A stretch of 64,000 nucleotides of DNA from Linum tenue (GCA_946122785.1 CAMGYJ010000003.1:558001-622000), one strand, 5' to 3'. Shown: positions 36,925-49,115, counted from the stretch's first letter. Made by a program: numbers and translations. The notes: a model not told the origin generated them from the sequence alone.

Positions 36925-38409
36925 TGTCCTTCTGGTTTGTTTTATCTTTCCACCATAGTGAGCATTCGCAAGAAAAAAGAGAATGTCAATAAAACTGAGG
37001 AACGTTGTTGACCAATGGTGCTATAGCATCGTGTTTTTTTTTTTTTTTTGAGTGATCAGAAGCTATGACAAACACATACAATCTTTGACAATAACAATAA
37101 CAACATCAATGTTGTCAATACTTCCGTGTAGTGATGGCCTAGGTGGGATCCAAGGGTGGTCAGAGATTGAAAAGAGGAATGCACACTCTGGATACTCTGG
37201 ATAGCAGCCTGTGCTAAAAAAATAAAGCATTGAAAATGGTAAAACTAATATACATGACTTTTTCTTCATTCAAATAAATCTTGTCATAACTAATAAATAA
37301 TTACAATGTCAAAAATAGGATGAACTCTAATCATTACAACATCCAAATAAAGAATTTCATCAACTGCCCCCAAGCTTTCACTTGTCTATTCTCTAGTATA
37401 TTAATTTTTTACTGGAACTGTATAAGTACTACGTAGAGGATATATTCATAACAACATAAATTACATCCATTGTTCTTTAGATCAACACCAGTTTCACTGA
37501 AAAAAAGCAAAAATGTCCATCTAAATGTCCACAACCCGGTAAGATGTACAAGTGGTTTCCTAAGTTGACCTGAAAAATAAGCAAAAATGTCGACAACCCG
37601 GTAAGAAAAAGCTGCATGCAGACTTAAAGATCTCTATGCACAACCCACACCACAGGAATAAGTAGCAAAAAGATTTGCAAACCCAAAAGAGAACTGAAAT
37701 TTTTCTAGTTCTTGGAATTAACATCATGCAAAAGACACCCACATAAACAGATGCAAGTGTGTTTTTGTTGAAAGTTGAAGCACCCAAAAATTGACTGCGA
37801 AAACATTAGACATTGATATGATATAAGTTAAAGGTTGATGGCATTCCAATTTCCTCTTCAAACCCTCAAAATTTTGCACATAAGAAAAGCAACCTTAGCA
37901 TATACATCTAAATGACAACTAAAAAAAATAATAATAAGAAAACCACTTGTACAGGAGAGAAAGGGATAAGCTCGAGGAAAGGGTTTTCTTCAAAGAGCAG
38001 GCTATGCATATTTCTGTAATTCAAAGAGGAGCGGCTTCATACCAGTAAACTACATGAATGTTAATCAGCTAGATCAACTCCACTAGAATAGTAATCAAGT
38101 AATCAAACTATGCATTGTGTCAAATGATATAATGTTCATACTATTTCTAAGCAAAACAATAGATAACAGTCGGAAAATAATAATATTGTACTCACCGAGA
38201 GTTATTATAACCTACTTCTATATGAACAACTAAACCGAAGACTTTAAAGAAGGCAGAAGAACCCTAAATTTAACTACAATCAAACACAAATCAGCAAGAT
38301 TTTCGATTTTTTTGAGAGCCAACTACACAGAGAGAAAAATTGAAGTATATCTAAAATGCTCCAAGCAAGTTGAAGGCAAACCATAACTTTAAGATATTCA
38401 TAATAGCCT
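36925..38409. other. noncoding part of duplication copy 2
   Basis: Matches 8787-10254. No gene is visible apart from short stop-limited frames. Confidence 0.5.
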
Positions 38410-39012
38410 TCAACTATTGATGCAGTGGCTGGCGAATTGGAACTTGAAGATGTCCATGTCGCAGTTCCGCAGGGTCAAGTGTTTGAGAAGCTCTTGCTGC
38501 CTTCTTCCCGACAAAAGACTGCTCAGGGAGAGTCCTCCGTGCGGCGGGCGGCTTAGAAAGGATACGACTTTGGAGCGGCAGTAGATGCAGGCGCCATCCA
38601 CCAATGGCGCCGTGGTTTTGGATCTGTCCTTATTGAATTCGATCCATCCGCAATGGGGATCCTCCGGTTCAAAATTCAGCCCTAGAGAGTCGATGGAGAA
38701 CTCGGTACGGCGGTTTCGCAACCGGGTGCGGGCCGGGCGGAGAGGGAAGAGCTCTCGCCGACGGATAACCTGGTCGACCCAGCTCAGGAATTCACCCACG
38801 GTGTCGAAGCACGAGATTGGATAACCGTCGGGCATGAACTTGGTGATGCCGTTGCCGGCGAAGTGGCTGTTCGGCAACGCCAGCAATCTCCACTGACTCC
38901 GCCATCGGCGGGAGAGGACGCTGGTCCTCGCCGCCTCGTCAAGCGGCAGCGCGATGGCTATCTTGCCCAGTAGCTCCGCCGGCAATTTGCCAAAGTAAGG
39001 ATCTCCGTCCAT
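38410..39012 (-). CDS. F-box protein D (200 aa, truncated family member)
   Basis: An open frame starting MDGDPYFGKL with a well-kept F-box (LPAELLGKIAIALPLDEA, SVLSRRWRSQW), then the family block GYPISCFDTVGEFLSWVDQV and the segment WIEFNKDRSKTTAPLVDG. Like gene B, it diverges after FQFAS and stops at once, lacking the leucine-rich exon of C. It keeps the consensus residues that B has lost, so it may be the functional member of the B/D pair. It lies about 6.4 kb upstream (minus sense) of gene C. Without a substrate-binding part it would be an unusual F-box protein. Confidence 0.6.
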   Translation of the reverse strand: MDGDPYFGKLPAELLGKIAIALPLDEAARTSVLSRRWRSQWRLLALPNSHFAGNGITKFMPDGYPISCFDTVGEFLSWVDQVIRRRELFPLRPARTRLRNRRTEFSIDSLGLNFEPEDPHCGWIEFNKDRSKTTAPLVDGACIYCRSKVVSFLSRPPHGGLSLSSLLSGRRQQELLKHLTLRNCDMDIFKFQFASHCINS

Positions 39013-39321
39013 TCTTATTCTTTAATAATAAATAATTACTTGAATTGTAGCACTGATTGTGTCTCCCGTGCTCCACCTTCTTTCTTATTTATAGGCCTAC
39101 AGTACAGGTAAAATTCGGAACTTGGATATAGTTGGGAGTCTTGGGAGTTCGGATGCGGAAGCTTTTTTTTTTTTGTTTGTGAGATCGGATGCGGAAGCTT
39201 TACTCCGAAAGGAGAAGGAAAAGCAGAAAACAGAAGAAGGAAACAAGTTAGACCCAAATAGTTAGGGCTTTTTATTCGTGATTGGGCCTCATGTGTAGGC
39301 CTTTCCCTTTTTTGCTAGGAC

Positions 39322-41060
39322 TATAAGACCGTTTGCCTGGTTTTTATAAGTGTTTTTTTCCCTTTCAAAACTAAATCAGAACCAAATATCACTAAACTAG
39401 CGTGGCCCGGCCATTTGGCCGGAGGAAGGTGATGTATGAAATTTGATAATGTAATAGAGTGTATAGCTTATTGTTGGGTAGTTTTTTTTGGGAAACACGT
39501 GATAAAAATAGTAAATTTTAGTAGGAAAGAGACATGAATGATGCAACGAATAAAAAATCAGGCTTATGAACCAAAATCGAGTATCTGTTACCTTGTGAAA
39601 CAATATTGTTTTTGGTAATATGATGAGGTGGAGTAAGTTTTATAGAAAACAAATTCCAGAAAATCGAATAAAAAATCGCCTATCCCACCGGTTTTTGGGA
39701 AATGAGCATCTCACAATCGTTGCTAGCTTTTACTCGGCCCGTTGGCCGATTAATTTGCTTTATAAAACTTTCATCTTGTCATCATTGTGATTTCTGGTTT
39801 TTTGCCAAGCCATGATAAAATCTAAAGAAATCAAGAATGAACAACACGATTTGGGATAGGAACTATCGTTCCTGTATCCCTAGAAAATGGTGGTAAAGAC
39901 GGACTCACCTGCCAAACTGGTTTGGGTTGAGATTTTTATCCGATATCAGGAAACCATGTGATTATAAATTAGACTTGATCAAAACGGGCCAAAACTTGAA
40001 ATTCAGCCTGTTTGACCGACCCATGCCAAACTCTAATTATTCTGTACTTTTAAACTTTCTATTTGAAAATAAAAAATAATGAAAGAAAAAAGATGATTGC
40101 AATTCGCCATTTGCACATTACTGATTCGGGAATAAAACTATGGAATTTCGAAAGGAAACTGAAAATGTTTAGGATCGTTTTAATGTTAAAAATAACCAAA
40201 TAGATCTTTCTGTTTGTTTTTTACTAACAAATGCCAAACGATTCCCTATAATATACACTATAATTTAATCATTATGATATCAAATAATTACATAATATAT
40301 ATTTGAAATGATAAAAATTGGACTAATTGGGTTGGTCGAGGTTGAACCATTGAATAACTTTAAAATACATTATATTTTAGCCACTAAAATATAAAAGAAT
40401 AGCATAATATATATTATGCTATAGAAAATAGCTTGTTTTAGAATGACAAACCCATGATGTTCATTTGTTTTACTTGATGGGCAAATCCCGTGAAGGTCAG
40501 ACCCATTCAGTTCTTTTATTTTATGATTAGCGGTTAGCCCATTAGAAACCATGCATTAGTTTATTGTTATTTTTTTTTCTTTTTAGCAATAAAAAGAGTA
40601 TTGTTTTTGCCTTTTCATATATATTTTACCACCACGGAGAAATAAAAGGACTTAAAGAAAAAATTTGACACTCCTGGACCCGTTTAAATCCGTATGTGTA
40701 CGGTAAGTTGGCATGTTCCACAGAGGAAAAAGAAAAAAATCAACACTCCCTATTCTACCCTTCCTACAAACGCTCCTCGAGCAGGAAATTTGAAATAGGG
40801 GAAGGGTTTTTTCCTCTCTGCGATTATATATTTTTAATTTTAAAATATACAACAAATGTACTTAGTGTGATTAGTTATGATCTTTGCTTTTCTTTAAGGT
40901 GGTCATGGTTCGAATCCTAGAAAGTGTCTTTTTAATGAATAAAAAAAGTAATTGTGAAGACCAAAATGTCCTTCCTACTTTCACTCTAGATGCAGGAAAT
41001 TTGAAATGGAGTTTCAAGTTTTTTCATTTGCCTTTTATTTATTGTGTAGATAGACTAAAA
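39322..41060. other. sequence present only in duplication copy 2
   Basis: About 1.7 kb separates stretches that are contiguous in copy 1 (near 11162-11174). AT-rich with no supported gene. A perfect tRNA-like B box GGTTCGAATCC at 40907-40917, followed by an A-rich stretch, hints at a SINE remnant. No clear terminal repeats or target duplication were found, so insertion here versus deletion in copy 1 is unresolved. Confidence 0.5.
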
Positions 41061-41789
41061 GATCGATTTTTGAAAAGCTGAAGAATATTTTTGTGCAACA
41101 TATAATCAGAAGCTCCCATGAAATTTTTGTTTGAAAATATATAATTATCCTTATCATATTTCAATTTTATTTCATAAAATATATTTTTTGTCATATTTAT
41201 CATTTTAAAATTAAATTAAATTAAAAAATATTATTTAATATAAAAGAAATCAAACAAAATCCATTTTGACTATTTTTTAGGTTTTATAATTTTTATCATA
41301 TTTTATATTAGAGATCCTTTTTTAGTAATTTTACATGATTCTTATATAAAAAAAGCACTTCCAACAGTTTTTCAACCAAACACTCAACTGTTTTTTTTAA
41401 GTACTTCTCTAAAAGCTCCATTCAAAAGCTGCTTCTGCAAAAAGGTACAACATGGCCAAACTAGCCTACTATATCGTTGGTTGAACTGATAATACCAGTA
41501 CCGCGAGTCAAATTCATAATGGTACAAGTCGCAGTGGTAAAAAATTGTGTTTGATAGGTTTTACAAATTGAACTATGAGTCGTGATTATTTTAATTATAT
41601 ATCGATCAGGCTTAAAAACTTTGTGAAAAGTTCTCCAACGTCAATAAGACGTCATTTTGAGATAAAAATAATGCATAAAAAAGAGAAATCTTACCTTCAT
41701 AAAAGAATAGAGAAATCAAACAGAGCCATCCACTTCAACAACGCTAATTGTCACTTACTCCATCCTTTTTGTGCCTTGGTAATTGATGC

Positions 41790-42920
41790 ATTACTTCAAG
41801 ATCAAAACAAAGGGTAAGAAGTGTTATATGATTCTGAAGGTTGACATGAAAAACGCATATGATAGAGTAGAATGACCCATCTTACTAGCGATTTTAGATC
41901 AGTTGAATTTTTGCTCAAAATGGATTGGATGGATAAAAGAATATATCTCAACTTTCTCTTTCTTAGTAATGATGAATGGGAAACCAGTTGGTTATTTCAA
42001 GTCCACCAGAGGAATGCGGCATGGTGATCCTTTATCCCCCTTTACTCTTTGCCTATGTACGAAGCAGTTTGTTGCTCTACTCCACAAAGCTCTTGATGAG
42101 AAACGGTTGGAGGGCGTTCAGGTGAATCATAGGGCTCCGCGGGTATCTCATATGTTTTTCACAATGGTTCATACTTGTTTTTTTATCGATGAAGGAATGT
42201 GATGCTCTTCTCCAGGTTTTACAGGACAATGAGTCGGAACATTGGACAAGAGGATGGCGATGCCATGGCTCTCGGGCTTGGGTTTGGGGCCATTGATGTT
42301 CAGGATAAGTACCTGGGACTGCTATCCCTAGTGTCACAGTCTAAATCTGAGACCTTTCGGTATTCGGAGGAGAAGCTTCTGCAGAAACTCAAAAGCTGGA
42401 AACAAAGACATCTGTCGTGGGCTGCGAAGGAAACTCTTTTGAAAGCAGGGGCGGCTGACCTACCATTGCATGCTATGTCTTGTTTTAGGCTTCCCATTAC
42501 GCTATCTCGACGATTGAATAAGTATAAGGCCCGATTCTGGTGGGGTTATTTGCACGGGAGGCCGAGTATGCATTGGATGTTCTGGCGAAGGTTGTGTCGT
42601 AGGAAGCACGAGGGAATGCTCGGTTTCCGGGGTTTTGAGCTCTTTAACCAAGCCCTTTTGGCAAAGTGGTATTGAGAATCATCCAGGAACCATAATCGTT
42701 GTTGGCTCAGATCTATAAAGGGAAGTATTTCCCCAATATATCAATGTTATTAGCGGTGTTGGGTTCTCGACCGCCGTGGGATGCCAAAGCATACGCCATG
42801 GGTGTACTCTGTTGTTGAAAGGGTTGAGATGGCAGGTAGGGTCGTGTCAATTAATTTAGGTGCGGGATCAATGGATACCAGTAATTCGCCCGACCTCGCC
42901 AGAGATTATTAATGGTCACC
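41790..42920 (+). pseudogene. L1-type LINE reverse transcriptase remnant
   Basis: Pieces in two frames match plant L1-like ORF2 in order: LKVDMKNAYDRVE followed by a stop, MNGKPVGYFKSTRGMRHGDP (core reverse-transcriptase block), then from 42199 KYLGLLSLV, KLKSWKQRHLSWAAKETLLK, LHAMSCFRLP, RFWWGY, HWMFWRRLCRRKHEGMLGFR and FNQALLAKWY. The Y-x-D-D region is not preserved (about 42150-42210, with a frame change). The 5' endonuclease part is missing, which suits 5' truncation during target-primed integration. No poly-A tail or target duplication was identified. Confidence 0.85.
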
Positions 42921-42924
42921 GTTA

Positions 42925-43040
42925 GGGTTGCAAATGAGTCGAGCTGCTCGCGAGCGGCTCGACGTTCGACTCGATAAAAGCTCATTCGGAACTCGGCTCG
43001 TTTACTAATGAGCCAAGCTTGAGCTTATTAAATAGTATTA
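42925..43040. other. possible hAT-type terminal region
   Basis: TTAGGGTTGCAAATGAGTCG followed by GAGC/GCTC-rich repeats resembles the subterminal region of plant hAT elements. The opposite end was not found; copia and gypsy insertions follow to the right. Confidence 0.25.
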
Positions 43041-43474
43041 ATTAATTAAAACAAACATTTTGATGTAATTTTTTTTTAATTTGGACAACAAAATTTATCA
43101 TTCAATACAACGTCATTAATAACAAAATACAATAGTTGATTAATCATTTCACGACAAATGAGGGACAACCAATAAACTTTCAAACGAAGACAATTTTAAC
43201 AAGATTTTGAACGTTGTGAACGGATTTGGTACGAACTTTGGGTTGTCATCAAATTTGAAGGCCAACCATTCCATCTGTCAATGACTCGACTTCATGAAAA
43301 TTTGTGAATGATTTAGTATTTGAAGGGAATGAGGACGAAGAAGAAGACAAAAGGATCTGTTTTTCTTCGATCTCAATTCGTTGGAAAATTGTGTGTTCCT
43401 TACCAAACCAAAAATTAAAAAAATCACAACTTGTGCTTCTGTCATTTATGCTCTCAATGAACTCGTTCATGAGA

Positions 43475-43809
43475 TAAGAAGTAAAGACGATGAAGAAGAT
43501 AAGGCAGCTGCTAGGTTAAGCAGCTGCAGAAGAACGAAATGGGGAATCGTTGGGTGAGCTGTATGCTCATCCCTTTCTATTTATACTCTGCAATTCCAGG
43601 TCTACAGTAAAAACAGAAAAGCAAAAACGGTAAATTAAATTGACTGTAAATAAGCCGACACGTGGCTTTTCTTCATCAGGTAAAACACTAACGGCTATTT
43701 CCTCAAACGCTGCCGTTTCCTTCCTTCCTCTGTTTCTTCTTCTTTGCATCAGCAGCAGCTCCAGCTTCCTCTTCTTCTTCTTCTCTGCTGCTGCTAGTCT
43801 CATCTGTTA
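43475..43809 (-). repeat. copia 3' LTR
   Basis: 335 bp. In element sense it starts TAACAGATG and ends CTTCTTA. The partner is 48430-48761; the main differences are small indels in a TTC/CTT tract and a few substitutions. Confidence 0.9.
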
Positions 43810-46800
43810 CTCCCCCACAAGTTGGCGAGTGCATATCAATCACTCCCAACTTGTCCAGCAAGAATTTCAATCTATATCTTGTCATCCCTTTTGTAAACAT
43901 GTCTGCCAATTGATCTTCAGTTCGAACATGATTCAGTTTAATCATACCTGACTTCAGTCTTTCTCTCGTGATGTGGCAATCTATTTCAATATGTTTAGTC
44001 CTCTCATGGAAGACTGGATTCTCAGCAATGTGCATTGCTGATCGATTGTCACAATAAACCTGAATAGGTAGCTCCACTTTAACATCCATTTCTGCTAACA
44101 GGTTCCTCAACCACTGCAATTCACAAACTAGATGAGCCAGTGCTCTATATTCTGCCTCTGATGATGACCTGGAAACTGTTGTCTGTTTCTTTGATTTCAA
44201 GGTTATCAAATTCTCCCCCAGCATGGTGCAGTACCCTGTAACAGACCTTCTGGTGTCTGGACAACTTGCCCAGTCAGAATCTGAAAACCAGATAGCTTCA
44301 AGTTTGAATCTGCCTTGAACAACAACCCTTGCCCTGGAGCATGCTTCAAGTTTCTCAAGACTCTATAGGCAGCTGACAAATGCTCACTGTATGGATCCTT
44401 TTGGAACTGACATAACTGTTGTATAGAAAATGTAAGGTCATGTCTGGTTATAGTCAGATAATGTAGCCTACCCACAAGTCTCTTGTACACTTCTGGATTT
44501 TTCGAAGGTTCTCCCTGTTTAGCAGTCAATTTCATCTTGTAATCAACAGGTGCCAAGCAGTCTTTGGCTTCTATGTAACCTGTGTCTGCCAACAATTCCA
44601 TACAGTATTTCCTTTGATTGACTTGAATGCCTTTGTGATCTCTATAAATCTCCAGTCCAAGGAAGTATTTCAGTACACCAAGATCTTTGATCTTAAATTC
44701 CCTTCCAAGAAACTTCTTCAACTGCTCTATATCTCCCAAAGAGCTCCCTGCAATAAGAATATCATCTACATATACCAAAACAACAAGAATTCTTCCTTGT
44801 ATTCTCTTCACAAACATAGAATAATCTGAGGCTGCTTGTGAAAAACCATTTCTGAGCAGTGATCCTGCTAGCTTGGCAAACCATTGCCTGCTGGCTTGTT
44901 TCAAACCATACAAAGACTTTTTCAGTCTCAAAACCATCCTCTTATCTGGTAGTTCCATCCCTGGAGGTGGTTTCATGTACACCTCTTCATGCAAATCTCC
45001 ATGGACAAATGCATTTGATACATCCATTTGATGTATATGTCAGTCATTAGCAGCTACTACTGCTAAAAGAGCCTTGACTGAGTTAATCTTTGCCACTGGA
45101 GAAAATGTGTCTAAGAAGTCTATGCCATAAATCTGGGTGAATCCCTTAGCAACAACTCTGGCCTTGTGCCTTTCAATGTTTCCATCAGCTCTTAGCTTGA
45201 TTTTATACACCCATTTACTTCCAATTGCTCTCTTGCCTGGAGGTAGGAAGGCTGGTTCCCAGGTTTGATTTGCTTCAAGAGCATTCTGCTCATCTTTCAT
45301 AGCCTCTCTCCAGCACAACTCAAGACAAGCTTCTGCATAGCTTTTAGGTTCCACTGCTGCCATGACACTCAACACATATGCCCTGTGTGTAGGTGGTAGG
45401 TTATCATATGACACATAATTCTCCATGGCATACTTCTGAACAGAACCTACCTTATAGTCCTTATGCCAGACAGGCAAAGTTTTGACCCTATCTGACCTTC
45501 TCAATACATGTTCAACTTCTCCTTCATCAACATCTGCTTGCTCCATTAGCTCATCTGTCTCCCCCCCCCCCCAGGATGTGGATCAGAGACCTCAAAAGTC
45601 TCATGGAACTGCTCAGGCAGTGTGTCAGGACAAGGAAAAGTAGTGGAAGTAGGTGTAGAAGAAGAAGGAGATGATGAAGAGGGTGATACAGTAGAGGGAA
45701 ATGTATCCACATACTGAGTAGGATAAGATGATGAGGAAGGAAAGTTTGAAGTGGGGAAAACAGGAACATTAGTTGGTGGAAGAGAAGAGGAAGGATCAGA
45801 AGGGGAATTGGATGGAGGAAAATAGAATGGTAGGATATGTTCATAGAATATGACATGGCGAGAAACAAAGAATTGATGGCTATTGAGATCAAAAAGCTTA
45901 TAGCCTTTGATCCCAGAGGGAAAGCCAAGGAAAACACACTGCCTTGCTCGAGGAGTAAACTTGGTTCTGTCTCTAAGTAAGGTGGATGCATAGCACAGAC
46001 AACCAAATACTTTCAATTGAGACAGGTCAGGTGCTTGTTTGTATAGAATTTCATAGGGAGAGAGGTTGTTTGTAACAGGTGAGGGTAGCCTGTTAATCAA
46101 GTGAACTGCCTGTAAAATGCAGTCACTCCAAAACTGCAATGGTAAACCTGACTGAAACCTCAATGCCCTAGCAACATTAAGTATGTACTGGTGCTTCCTC
46201 TCCACCCTGGCATTTTGTTCTGGAGTTTCCACACAAGAAGTTTGATGTTATATACCATGAGAGGCATAGAAATCTAACATATGAAATTCATTACCCTGGT
46301 CACTTCGAATAACCTTAACAGTTTTATCAAACTGTTTGTGTACCATAGTGCAGAATGACATTAGTAGATCACCTGATTCAGACTTATGCTTCATCAAAAA
46401 GGTCCAAACACTCCTAGAGTGATCATCCACCAAGGTAAGAAAATAAGAGTATCCATCATGTGATTTAACAGCAAGGGGTCCCCAAATGTCAACATGGATT
46501 AAATCAAACACATGAACAGCTCTACTGTCACTAATTGGAAAGGGAAGTTTCCTTTGTTTGGCAAAATGACAAGTTTGACAATGTTTGACAACTATATTAT
46601 TACAAACAATGGCCTGATTGCCTCTATCATTACTGGGATGACCTAATCTCCAATGCCAGAGATCAAACTGGTGTGGCTCAAAGTTGTAGGTGGCTGCTAC
46701 TTGATGAGAAGAAGTGACTGGTGGAGGACTTGATGTGGGAATGAGATGGTAGAGGCCTTTAACTTGTCTTGCTAAACCAATCTGGGTCTTGGTGGTTAGG

Positions 46801-48389
46801 TCCTGAATATGACAAGAGTCAGATTCAAAGTTTAAAGAAAGTGGGTGGTCATGAGTGAGCTTGCTCACTGAAATGAGATTGAAGGTAAAGCTAGGGACAA
46901 GAAGAACATTGCTTAAACACAGTCCTGTAGGTGTTTTGACTCTTCCTATATGGCTAACTAGGATCTTGTTCCCATTAGGTAAGTACACATATTGATCTGT
47001 CACAGGACTGGCATCCAAAAAGGAAGACAAAGAACATGCAATATGCTCTGAAGCCCCAGTGTCTAGTATCCAGATTTGAGCTAAAGCCATTAATCCATGC
47101 TCTAAGTAAGAGGAAAGAACATATTTAACAGCAAAGTTGGGAAATGGTGGTAATTGCTGGGAAACTGAGTAAGCAGCATGCTTGATGGAAGGTGAGAGTG
47201 GTGGAGAAGGATTCATGCTATCAGATTGCTGGAGAAGAACCTTGAGCTTATTCAGCTCATCAGGAGTGAAGTTGATAGAGCCTGGTGAAGAGGTTTTACT
47301 CTCAAGGCTATAACTGTGAGTGGAAGAACTGGAATCACCACTTTGAGAGTCAGATTTCCAATCTGGTTGTGACACAGAGTTAGCAAAGGAACCCCCTCCA
47401 GCCATTCTTTGCATTTTGTTCTTTAACCTGTAGCATTCTTCCTTAAGATGACCTTCCTTCTTGCAATATCTGCAAACCTTCTTTTCTCTGTCTGGTTCTC
47501 CTCTGGTGGTCTTAGAATTTTCATTGCCAGAAGCTCCTGCCCCACGTGTTGTATCAGAATTTGCAGCAAGTGCAACAGATTGTATCCCTCTGGTACTGGT
47601 TCCTTTGTCTCCTTTCAACTTTTGTTCATGTTGAAGGAGATCATCCACAGCTGCATCAACACTGGGTAAGGGCTTCATCATGAGTAACTGGGTCTGAATC
47701 ACATCATATTCAGGTCTCAAACCTCGAAGGAACTTGATGAGGTAATCAGTTTGTTGTTTCTCTTGAAATGTTGTCACTGCAGCACAAGGTCTAGTTCTCA
47801 CAGCTACACAATCACATTCCACTATAGGATCATATAACAGATTTTCTTCCCATAAACCCTTAAACTCTATGTAATACTGAGTTATAGTTAGGTTGCGCTG
47901 CTTGCATCTGCCAATATCCTCCTGAAGATTGGCTAACCTAAGTGCATTGGAGGTGCCAAATCTCCTTTTCAGCTCATCCCAAACAGTTCTAGCTATTTCA
48001 TGTTGCAGGACACTTCTGCTGATATCCTTATGGACAGAATTAAGAATCCAGCACAGAACAATTGTATTAGAAGCATCCCACAGCAAGAAATCTGGATGTG
48101 TACGATCTGGCATGGGAAGGGTACCATCTATAAAACCCAATTTGTGCTTAGTCTTAAGAGCCATTCGAACTGCTCTCTGCCAGGTTTGATAATTCGTCCC
48201 ATCTAAGACCTCTGTCACAATAGATTGACCAAGATTTTCTCCTGGGTTTATGTAGTAGGGATTACCAAATTGAAGACCCATGGGAATGTTGTTGCCTTGC
48301 TGCTGTTGCCCACCATCGCTGCTGGTGTTGGCGTTGAAGGAGCCAAATGGAATGCCTCCAGATCCAGGAGTGACTGGTGAAGCATTCAT
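43703..48389 (-). pseudogene. copia gag-pol polyprotein, disabled
   Basis: Begins at ATG 48389. Visible in order are a copia-type gag (DGTNYQTWQRAVRMAL, ITQYYIEFKGLWEE), a zinc knuckle CRYCKKEGHLKEEC (near residue 305), an aspartic protease site ILDTGASEH (near 438), an integrase zinc region (HWRLGHPS...CQTCHFAK), a core ([25 protein letters not shown]), a reverse transcriptase (KWVYKIKLRADG, MDVSNAF, YVDDILI) and an RNase H (SRSSSEAEYRALA). Breaks are TAA at 46248-46250 in the integrase, a frame change at a 12-C run (45561-45572), TGA at 45040-45042 in the reverse transcriptase, and a 1-base frameshift near 44285 before RNase H. Usual copia polyproteins are one unbroken ORF. Confidence 0.92.
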
Positions 48390-48429
48390 TGTTGAAGCGG
48401 AAAAGCGGATCAGAACCGCTCTGATACCA

Positions 48430-48761
48430 TAAGAAGTAAAGACGATGAAGAAGATAAGGCAGCTGCTAGGTTAAGCAGCTGCAGAAGAACGAAATGGGGA
48501 ATCGTTGGGTGATCTGTATGCTCATCCCTTTCTATTTATACTCTGCAATTCCAAGTCTACAGTAAAAACAGAAAAGCAAAAACGGTAAATTAAATTGACT
48601 GTAAATAAGCCGACACGTGGCTGTTCTTCATCAGGTAAAACACTAACGGCTATTTCCTCAAACGCTGTCGTTTCCTTCCTTCCTCTGTTTCTTCTTCTTT
48701 GCATCAGCAGCAGCTCCAGCTTCCTCTTCTTCTTCTCTGCTGCTGCTAGTCTCATCTGTTA
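48430..48761 (-). repeat. copia 5' LTR
   Basis: 332 bp, nearly identical to 43475-43809. A TATAAATAG-type box (minus strand, near 48537) and the short motif CACGTGG/CCACGTG (near 48615) may act as promoter elements. Confidence 0.85.
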
Positions 48762-49061
48762 TGAGATACAGCTCCTAATATCATTCCCCAGCAAAATATG
48801 TAATTTAGTGTCTTAAGATCTGAATAAATAATAAAAATTTCCAAAACTCTCATCCTCACAGCTAAATCTAACTAAAAACGAGTACTGATAGTGTTCTGTT
48901 GGGGGAATAGCTTGGGCCCCCAGAACTAAGGAATTGGGGGGCAAGGCCAAAGAAAGAGGGTCCACCAGAAGCCCTTGGGCCCAAATGAGGGGAAGGCCCA
49001 AAGAATATAACACTAAAAGCCAAGTGGTGGCCAGCTGTCCAGGGGACCACCGCCTGTGGGC

Positions 49062-49115
49062 GCCTGTCATGTGTCAGGTGCCTGTCGTGTGTCAGGTGCC
49101 TGTCGTGTGTCAGGA
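49062..49115 (+). repeat. three 18-bp tandem repeats in LTR U3
   Basis: Three units of GCCTGTCRTGTGTCAGGW with two differences between them, about 95 bp upstream of the TATA box. The arrangement suggests promoter-proximal enhancer repeats. Confidence 0.85.

Larger units (their letters stand above)
30600..41455. repeat. segmental duplication, copy 2 (F-box C + F-box D block)
   Basis: Counterpart of 6525-11560. The matching order is F-box C (equals A), the MITE at 36567-36915, F-box D (equals B) and the AT-rich tail. Two stretches are found only here: the 4,021-bp TIR element 32287-36307, and about 39322-41060. Confidence 0.9.
43475..48761 (-). mobile_element. Ty1/copia LTR retrotransposon, full length, TA...TA ends
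   Basis: The LTRs at 43475-43809 (335 bp) and 48430-48761 (332 bp) are nearly identical, flanked by a perfect 5-bp duplication TGAGA (43470-43474, 48762-48766). The tRNA-iMet primer site (TGGTATCAGAGCGG, minus, 48416-48429) directly adjoins the 5' LTR, and the purine tract GTGGGGGAG (minus, from 43810) adjoins the 3' LTR. The order gag, protease, integrase, reverse transcriptase, RNase H defines copia. The LTR ends are TA...TA rather than TG...CA. Two stops and two frameshifts disable it, but the LTR similarity indicates a recent insertion. Confidence 0.92.

Noticed and set aside
40860..40935. tRNA gene suggested by GGTTCGAATCC
   Set aside because: No acceptor stem, anticodon arm or convincing A box could be formed around it; at best a SINE fragment.
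39322..41060. A defined transposon in the copy-2-specific segment
   Set aside because: No terminal repeats or target duplication could be found, so only the presence/absence difference is reported.
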